Source: Alphaproteobacteria bacterium (lineage in GTDB: Bacteria > Pseudomonadota > Alphaproteobacteria > Thalassobaculales > Thalassobaculaceae). Taken from it: a stretch of 64,000 nucleotides of DNA. The stretch lies in NCBI GenBank assembly GCA_024742275.1, contig JANSYS010000016.1:1-64000 (forward strand), written 5' to 3'. A program made the translations under genes and the position numbers. Below, piece by piece: positions 59,289 to 64,000 of this stretch (position 1 is its first letter; each line of letters begins with the position of its first letter). The notes under the pieces are model-generated. The model was given only the letters and a program-made list of their open reading frames with translations, had not been told where the DNA came from and made no database searches.

Positions 59289-59561
59289 ATGGCGGGGGCG
59301 GCACAATCATCAAGAAAACCGGCACGCAAGACGAACCGGGCCGGCCCCACCGGGCCACAACGGGACTGGCTGCGCCGCGGACTGGATCAACCCGGCGGCA
59401 AGCTTCCGCTGTTCGACCAGCATGGGCAGCGCGTCAATGCTCGGATGGTCCGGGCCTGCATGGAGCGCGGATGGGCCGAGCCTTGGTTCGAAAACCCGCT
59501 CAAACCCGACTGGTTGGTCTGCAAGTTGACGCCCGCCGGCCGAGAAATTGCCGGTGCCTGA
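59289..59561 (+). CDS. Small hypothetical protein, possible winged-helix
   Basis: A 90-residue basic protein with a disordered N-terminus and a conserved-looking second half (WLRRGLDQPGGKLPLFDQHG, then MERGWAEPWFENPLKPDWLVCKLT). The end, KLTPAGREIAGA, resembles the last strand and helix of some small winged-helix or MarR-like proteins. The start is uncertain; ATGs at 59247 and 59289 are possible and neither has a good ribosome site. Function unknown. It precedes another unknown gene by 76 bases. Confidence 0.5.
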   Translation: MAGAAQSSRKPARKTNRAGPTGPQRDWLRRGLDQPGGKLPLFDQHGQRVNARMVRACMERGWAEPWFENPLKPDWLVCKLTPAGREIAGA

Positions 59562-59637
59562 ATTGCACCGGAGCTGCGGGTCGCTGGACAGCGATGGTCT
59601 GTCCGGCGATGATTTCGACAGCCGTCGAGGGAATTGA

Positions 59638-60135
59638 ATGACACTAGACGACTACCTGACCGTCATTGCCGCCAGCAAACCCGGGGACTGGCGCGCAACA
59701 GTCCTGCCGACATTCCTATTCCGCGTCGTACCCATCCGGGCGGCGGGGGGATCGACCGTAGACTTCGAGGTCCACGAACACTCAACTACTCTCACCTTCG
59801 TCCGCGACATCCGGTTCGGCATGGCCTGGGGGCTCATCGGCGATAAGAACTACGCCGAGCCCTGGATCGAGAAGCTACCCAACAAGCGGGCGCAGGGCGT
59901 GCTGATCGATTTCATGTTCAACGGCGCGCTGGTCTATCGAGACATGCTGGTCGCCGTCGACGGCTGGCGCTGTATCATGCCGCAGCCCATCGACGACGCC
60001 GGACCCGTCTTCCGGGTTCCGAAGCGTCGGTTTGAAATCGCCAAGTTGGTCCACCAACTCGTCGGTCCGGAAACAAGCTTCGATTCATATTTCAAGAGGG
60101 TCGGGATGCAGGTCGTTGACGAGGCTTGGCCCTGA
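59638..60135 (+). CDS. Hypothetical protein
   Basis: A 165-residue soluble protein without a recognised family. It contains FVRDIRFGMAWGLIGDKNYAEPWIEKLPNK and FNGALVYRDMLVAVDGWRCIMP, and a helical C-terminus. It has few charged clusters and no signal peptide. A palindrome (GTTTTAAAAC with CCTC/GAGG flanks) lies 13-31 bases after its stop and may end the transcript. It may form a unit with the preceding small gene. Confidence 0.6.
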   Translation: MTLDDYLTVIAASKPGDWRATVLPTFLFRVVPIRAAGGSTVDFEVHEHSTTLTFVRDIRFGMAWGLIGDKNYAEPWIEKLPNKRAQGVLIDFMFNGALVYRDMLVAVDGWRCIMPQPIDDAGPVFRVPKRRFEIAKLVHQLVGPETSFDSYFKRVGMQVVDEAWP

Positions 60136-60147
60136 ATTTCTCTATAA

Positions 60148-60166
60148 CCTCGTTTTAAAACAGAGG
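60148..60166. terminator. AT-rich hairpin after the hypothetical gene
   Basis: CCTC (60148-60151), the palindrome GTTTTAAAAC (60152-60161), and GAGG (60163-60166) form one dyad with a single extra A. It has no clear T-run beyond it, so it could be a terminator or a protein site. It lies between convergent genes. Confidence 0.4.
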
Positions 60167-60216
60167 ATTGCCTGGTTTTCTTCGGCGATCTTATGAACTA
60201 GACCGATCCGATCTCC

Positions 60217-60984
60217 TCAGTCTTTGTAGTCCGGCTCATCCCGATCTAGCAGCCGCATCAATGCCGCGAAATGCCGATGGGCCTGAGCACGCTCGGAACT
60301 CGAGGCCATCTGATCCGCAGTCATGCGGGCGACATCCTGGGGAACGCGGCGCAGAGGAGCGTGGGTCGACATGGCGATGACCTGAGCCTGGGCTGCGCGC
60401 TCCAGATAGTACAGATCGTCGAAAGCCTCGGCGACGTTGCGGCCGGTGACGACTACACCGTGATTGGCCAGGAACGCGACCCGCTTGCCCCCTTGAAGGG
60501 CCGCGGCGATCCGCTCCCCCTCGGAGTCGTCTAGAGCCAACCCGTTATACAGATCATCGTATGCGATCTGATCATAGAACTTTAGCGCCGTTTGCAGCAC
60601 GGGCTCCAGCCGGCCCGCCTCCAGCATCGTTATCGCCGTGGCGTAAGGCATATGCGTGTGCAGCACCACCTTGGCATCCGGAACTAGACGATGGATATGG
60701 TAGTGGATGAAGAACGCAGTTGGTTCCGGCGGCTCCTTCCCGTCGACTGCATTGCCTTCCGCGTCGACCTCTACCAGGTCGCTCGCCCGCACCTCCGACC
60801 AGTGATAGCCATGCGGGTTGATGAGGAAACGGTCGTCCTCTCCGGGGATCACGGCCGAGAAATGATTGCAGATTCCTTCGTGCATGCCCATGCGAACCGC
60901 CCAACGGAGGGCTGCGGCCAGCTCAATCCGCGTTCTGGCGCGAACGTCGAGACTGTCGGTCGGAGATACGGCGGCAAGAGACAT
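60217..60984 (-). CDS. Class II aldolase/adducin family protein
   Basis: A 255-residue zinc-dependent aldolase-fold protein. Zn ligands are expected in VVLHTHMPYATAI and in the later FLANHGVVVTGRNVAEAFD. The N-terminal part has NHFSAVIPGEDDRFLINPHGYHWSEV, a pattern shared with proteins of the adducin type. The ATG at 60984 is chosen because GGAGG is five bases upstream; the ATG at 60996 is less good. It is close to the tRNA-Pro gene but not linked to any pathway here, so the sugar phosphate substrate is unknown. Confidence 0.88.
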   Translation of the reverse strand: MSLAAVSPTDSLDVRARTRIELAAALRWAVRMGMHEGICNHFSAVIPGEDDRFLINPHGYHWSEVRASDLVEVDAEGNAVDGKEPPEPTAFFIHYHIHRLVPDAKVVLHTHMPYATAITMLEAGRLEPVLQTALKFYDQIAYDDLYNGLALDDSEGERIAAALQGGKRVAFLANHGVVVTGRNVAEAFDDLYYLERAAQAQVIAMSTHAPLRRVPQDVARMTADQMASSSERAQAHRHFAALMRLLDRDEPDYKD

Positions 60985-61060
60985 GGGGACCTCCATCGGC
61001 AGCCATCCGAACGCGGATCGGCTGTGGGCGACGGGGGTAAACGGGCCGGGTTAGATCGGA

Positions 61061-61137
61061 TGGTCGGAGCGGCGGGATTCGAACCCACGACCCCCACACC
61101 CCCAGTGTGGTGCGCTACCAGGCTGCGCTACGCTCCG
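61061..61137 (-). tRNA. tRNA-Pro (anticodon GGG)
   Basis: A 77-base cloverleaf on the minus strand: acceptor stem CGGAGCG with CGCTCCG, anticodon stem CCACA/TGTGG around CTGGGGG (anticodon GGG), T-loop GTTCGAATC, and an encoded CCA at 61061-61063. Confidence 0.97.
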
Positions 61138-61231
61138 ACGCGGCGGACTATATGCGATCCGTCGGGGAGCTACAACACGCTGCACCCTATAATATCAGCC
61201 AAGATTCCGTAAATTCGTTCCGGCGACGGCC

Positions 61232-61744
61232 TCAGTTCCGCGCGTCAGCCAGCAACTTCTTCAATGCCTCAAATTCGGCGACGAGTGCCTCGACCTTGGT
61301 ACGGTCCATGACGACGGATGTCGCCTCGACTTCCGCCGACGGCGGAGACGCCAAGGTGGCACCGTTGCCGTTGCTGGGCGGCGGCGTGGTGACCGGCGGT
61401 TCCGTCGGCGCGTCGCCCGTCTGCACCGCCCGGGCGGTCTCGCCCGCAGTCGGCATCCGAACCGCGCCCTCCCGCAACAGCTTCTGAACGCCCTTGATGG
61501 TATATCCCTCGCGGTACAGCAGCTCGCGAATGCGGCGTAGCAGAGCGATATCCTCGGGGCGATAGTACCGGCGTCCACCACCGCGCTTCAGCGGTCGGAC
61601 CTGGCTGAACTTCGTCTCCCAGAAACGTAGGACGTGCGGCGGTACGTCGAGATCGTCGGCAACCTCGCTAATCGTGCGAAAGGCCGCCGCCGACTTGCCG
61701 TTGCGGCGCGGCGCAGTTGATGAGCTTGTCTGCGTATCGACCAT
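61232..61744 (-). CDS. MerR family transcriptional regulator
   Basis: A 170-residue regulator. The winged helix-turn-helix of the MerR family is at about residues 20-90 ([25 protein letters not shown], then [19 protein letters not shown] and [11 protein letters not shown]). The C-terminal half is Pro/Thr-rich and has no metal-binding cysteines. It is the usual MerR-type neighbour of ihfA in alphaproteobacteria, of unknown effector. It lies 20 bases downstream of ihfA on the same strand. Confidence 0.9.
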   Translation of the reverse strand: MVDTQTSSSTAPRRNGKSAAAFRTISEVADDLDVPPHVLRFWETKFSQVRPLKRGGGRRYYRPEDIALLRRIRELLYREGYTIKGVQKLLREGAVRMPTAGETARAVQTGDAPTEPPVTTPPPSNGNGATLASPPSAEVEATSVVMDRTKVEALVAEFEALKKLLADARN

Positions 61745-61764
61745 CGCACGCTACCCCCGAGGGG

Positions 61765-62073
61765 TTAGTCCCCCGAGTCTCGGTTGATCCGATTCTTCAA
61801 AACGTGCGAAGGACGGAAAACCAGCACGCGACGCGGCAGGATGGGGACCTCTTCTCCGGTCTTCGGATTCCGTCCGATTCTCTTGCCCTTCTGCCGGACC
61901 GAGAAGCTGCCGAACGAGGAGATCTTCACCATCTCTCCCCGTACAAGCGCGCCAATCATTTCATCAAGAACCGACTCGACGAGATCCGCCGATTCGTTCC
62001 GGGAAAGCCCAACTTCCTGGTAGACGGCCTCGCTCAGATGAGCGCGGGTGATCGTTTCGCCGGCCATACGCAC
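61765..62073 (-). CDS. ihfA: Integration host factor subunit alpha
   Basis: A 102-residue DNA-bending protein of the HU/IHF family. The N-terminus [33 protein letters not shown] and the beta-arm region [22 protein letters not shown] are typical. The heterodimer with IhfB bends DNA in recombination, replication and sigma-54 transcription, which is relevant for the NtrC system here. It is preceded by its own candidate promoter. Confidence 0.96.
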   Translation of the reverse strand: MRMAGETITRAHLSEAVYQEVGLSRNESADLVESVLDEMIGALVRGEMVKISSFGSFSVRQKGKRIGRNPKTGEEVPILPRRVLVFRPSHVLKNRINRDSGD

Positions 62074-62090
62074 CCCCGTTGTGTAAGAAC

Positions 62091-62119
62091 ACGGTACCCC
62101 GAACGAATCGTAGCGTCAA
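62091..62119 (-). promoter_or_regulatory. Candidate ihfA promoter
   Basis: On the minus strand TTGACG (62119-62114) and TACCGT (62096-62091) are separated by 17 bases. Transcription would begin a few bases before the ihfA ATG region, leaving a short leader. The -10 is only a partial match. Confidence 0.4.
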
Positions 62120-62133
62120 TTAATTCGGTGATT

Positions 62134-63171
62134 TCAGGCGATTGGCGCGACTTCCTCGCGTGCCGTCTCGCTCCCCGCCCGGTCCGACAGCGCGGGAACG
62201 CCGAAACGGACCAATCCTGCGCCCCAGGCGAGACCGCCGCCGATTGCCTCAAGGAGCAAAAGATCACCCGACCGAACGCGACCGTCTCGCACCGCCTCGT
62301 CCAACGCCAACGGAACCGAAGCGGCCGATGTATTGGCGTGGCGCTCGATCGACACAACCACCTTCTCCGCCGGAAGCTTCATCCGGTTCGCCATGGCGTC
62401 GATGATACGCCGGTTCGCCTGATGCGGGATCAACCAGTCGACGTCTGCCGCTTTGAGGCCATTGGCATCCAGCGACTCGTCGATAACGCTGGAGAGCTTG
62501 GAGACCGCGTGCCGGAAAACCTCCTTGCCGTTCATTCTCACATGGCCGACCGTCCGGGTCGTCGACGGGCCGCCATCGACATAGAGGATGTCGCGCTCGC
62601 GGCCGTCGGAATGCAGGTGGGTCGAGAGTACGCCCCAGCCATTCCCCGTGCCGCCATCGGTCGACCGCAGCAGCACCGCGCCGGCGCCGTCGCCAAACAG
62701 GACGCAGGTGCTACGGTCCTCCCAGTCCAGAAGACGGGAAAACGTCTCGGCCCCGATGACAAGCGCGGTGCGGGCCTGTCCGGCCTTGAGGAAATTGTCG
62801 GCGACGGCCAGGGCATAGACGAAACCAGCGCAAACCGCCTGCACGTCGAAGGCCGCTCCGTTGAACGCGCCGAGGGCCTTCTGAACCTTTGTCGCCGTCG
62901 CCGGGAAGGTATCGTCGGGCGTGGTCGTGGCCACGACGATCAGATCGATGTCCTCACCTTCGAGGCCGGCCATGTCCAGCGCGTTGCGTGCCGCCTTGAT
63001 CGCGAGATCGCTCGTCAGTTCGCCCTCGCCCGCAAGATGGCGTTGGGTGATGCCCGTGCGCTGGCGGATCCATTCATCCGACGTGTCGACCCAGGTCGAC
63101 AGTTCCTCATTGCTGACCACGCGTTCGGGAAGATAGGACCCGGTCGCGATCATCAGAGAGCGTCTCATCAT
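62134..63171 (-). CDS. fabH: Beta-ketoacyl-ACP synthase III
   Basis: A 345-residue condensing enzyme that starts fatty acid synthesis from acetyl-CoA and malonyl-ACP. The catalytic Cys is in [11 protein letters not shown], the His in [10 protein letters not shown], and the Asn in [19 protein letters not shown] and the C-terminal [14 protein letters not shown] follow. It overlaps plsX by four bases (ATGA type). The order plsX-fabH-ihfA-merR is standard in the class. Confidence 0.96.
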   Translation of the reverse strand: MMRRSLMIATGSYLPERVVSNEELSTWVDTSDEWIRQRTGITQRHLAGEGELTSDLAIKAARNALDMAGLEGEDIDLIVVATTTPDDTFPATATKVQKALGAFNGAAFDVQAVCAGFVYALAVADNFLKAGQARTALVIGAETFSRLLDWEDRSTCVLFGDGAGAVLLRSTDGGTGNGWGVLSTHLHSDGRERDILYVDGGPSTTRTVGHVRMNGKEVFRHAVSKLSSVIDESLDANGLKAADVDWLIPHQANRRIIDAMANRMKLPAEKVVVSIERHANTSAASVPLALDEAVRDGRVRSGDLLLLEAIGGGLAWGAGLVRFGVPALSDRAGSETAREEVAPIA

Positions 63172-64000
63172 GCCGTTGCCACCGCAGTTGGTTGCTCTTC
63201 CGGCCGATCGAGGCCGCCGTTGGTCAGCTCCTCGCGGACCTTCTCAAGAAACCCATAGCGTTTCATGTCGGCCGCCACGCCGATGGCGTTGGCGAAGCCC
63301 AGAGCGTCCGTCCCGCCATGGCTCTTCACCGCAATGCCATTGAGACCGAGGAACATGGCCCCATTATACCGCCGCGGATCCATGCGTTGCCGCAACTGGC
63401 CGACGGCGCCGCGCGCTAGCAGATATCCGAGCTTGGAAAGCAAGGAGTTTCGGAACGCATCACGCAAGAATTGCCCGATCAGGCGCGAAGTCCCCTCCGC
63501 CGTCTTCAAAGCGATGTTTCCAGAGAATCCGTCCGTCACCACCACGTCTACGGTGCCGGCAGGAATGTCGTCACCTTCCACGAACCCGTGAAACTCGAAA
63601 GGCATATCGGTCATGGAGCGAAGGATGGTCGCCGCCTCGCGCACCGATTCATGCCCCTTCTGCTCCTCGCTGCCGACGTTGAGAATGCCGACCACCGGCC
63701 GTTCCACACCGAGAACGGTGCGCACGAAAATCTGCCCCATGATGGCGAACTGAACCAGATTTGTGGCATCGCAGACCACGTTGGCGCCGAGATCGAGCAT
63801 CGCGCTCTCGCCGCGCCTGGTCGGGAAGAAACCGGCAATGGCCGGCCGGTCGATACCGGGGATCGGACGCAGCACCAGTTTGGACATGGCCATCAGGGCG
63901 CCCGTATTACCGGCAGAAACCACGCAGTCGGCCCTGCCCTGGCTCACAAGGTCGATGGCCATCCGCATGCTGGAATGCTTGCCCTGCCGCAGAGCCACCG
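63168..64000 (-). CDS. plsX: Phosphate acyltransferase PlsX (5' part missing)
   Basis: The last 276 codons of PlsX, which forms acyl phosphate from acyl-ACP in phospholipid synthesis. Conserved stretches include [53 protein letters not shown] and the C-terminal [22 protein letters not shown]. The gene enters from beyond position 64000, so about 70-80 N-terminal residues are outside the window; the GTG at 63998 is an internal codon, not the start. Confidence 0.95.
   Translation of the reverse strand, partial: VALRQGKHSSMRMAIDLVSQGRADCVVSAGNTGALMAMSKLVLRPIPGIDRPAIAGFFPTRRGESAMLDLGANVVCDATNLVQFAIMGQIFVRTVLGVERPVVGILNVGSEEQKGHESVREAATILRSMTDMPFEFHGFVEGDDIPAGTVDVVVTDGFSGNIALKTAEGTSRLIGQFLRDAFRNSLLSKLGYLLARGAVGQLRQRMDPRRYNGAMFLGLNGIAVKSHGGTDALGFANAIGVAADMKRYGFLEKVREELTNGGLDRPEEQPTAVATA

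Noticed and set aside
61061-61137. tRNA-Pro as an island attachment site
   Set aside because: I saw no integrase and no repeated tRNA 3' end on either side, and the flanking genes have normal composition.

Overview
The window is a gene-dense, GC-rich (about 65 % by eye) chromosomal segment of an alphaproteobacterium, most likely a Rhodospirillales-type (Thalassobaculum/Nisaea-like) organism. The evidence is a gcrA cell-cycle regulator, fused ispDF, the ntrB-ntrC-ntrY-ntrX-trkA-hfq-hflX block, the tpiA/secG/pyrG/kdsA/eno/ftsB/pdhABC neighbourhood, a PDH E1-beta with its own lipoyl domain, and plsX-fabH-ihfA-merR. There is no phage, insertion sequence, CRISPR array or plasmid replication module. 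Most genes are chromosomal housekeeping genes.

Layout. 1-1.6 kb: a lower-GC accessory edge with a weak hypothetical ORF, a TylF-like methyltransferase and tRNA-Ser(UGA). 1.7-8.6 kb (+): cell wall and replication genes (lytic transglycosylase, rlpA, D-Ala-D-Ala carboxypeptidase, tmk, holB, tatD, MBL hydrolase). 8.6-10.7 kb: two unknown genes and a soluble MCP-like protein with the signalling hairpin in front of a Cache-like domain. 11-14.1 kb (+): mazG, an SDR, argC and a small membrane protein. 14.2-17.8 kb (-): gcrA with a striking upstream region (GANTC cluster plus DnaA box), an ATP-grasp ligase, and an AroE-like/BKACE pair. 18-20 kb (+): an EF-hand / ECF sigma / putative anti-sigma / metal-sensor cassette. 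20-24.8 kb (-): inositol monophosphatase family, groES-groEL with CIRCE, hflX, hfq.

24.8-36.1 kb (-): HAD phosphatase, D-amino acid transaminase, trkA, ntrX, ntrY, ntrC, ntrB, dusB, and a CcsA/YpjD-like membrane protein. 36.2-38.3 kb (+): ispDF, pgpA, cinA. 38.3-47.8 kb (-): coq10-like START protein, lipA, lpd, pdhC, pdhB, pdhA, ftsB-like, a membrane protein, eno. 48-49 kb (+): a disordered orphan protein and a cupin. 49-54.3 kb (-): TTC38-like TPR protein, kdsA, pyrG, secG, tpiA. 54.5-57.9 kb (+): ppiD-like foldase and trpE. 57.9-61.1 kb: MFS transporter, two unknown small genes, class II aldolase, tRNA-Pro(GGG). 61.2-64 kb (-): merR, ihfA, fabH and plsX, which runs off the window edge.

The genes fall into a few functional groups: envelope assembly (rlpA, dacA, mltB-like, kdsA, ftsB, secG, ppiD), nitrogen and redox two-component signalling with post-transcriptional control (ntrBC/YX, hfq), central carbon and lipoate metabolism (pdh operon, lipA, eno, tpiA), and phospholipid initiation (plsX, fabH, pgpA). 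The most interesting non-routine signals are the gcrA upstream region, the inverted-architecture chemoreceptor-like protein, an AT-rich patch inside holB, the AroE-like protein that lacks the shikimate-binding serines, and the EF-hand/ECF cassette. No complete, obviously new multi-gene defence or mobile system was found.
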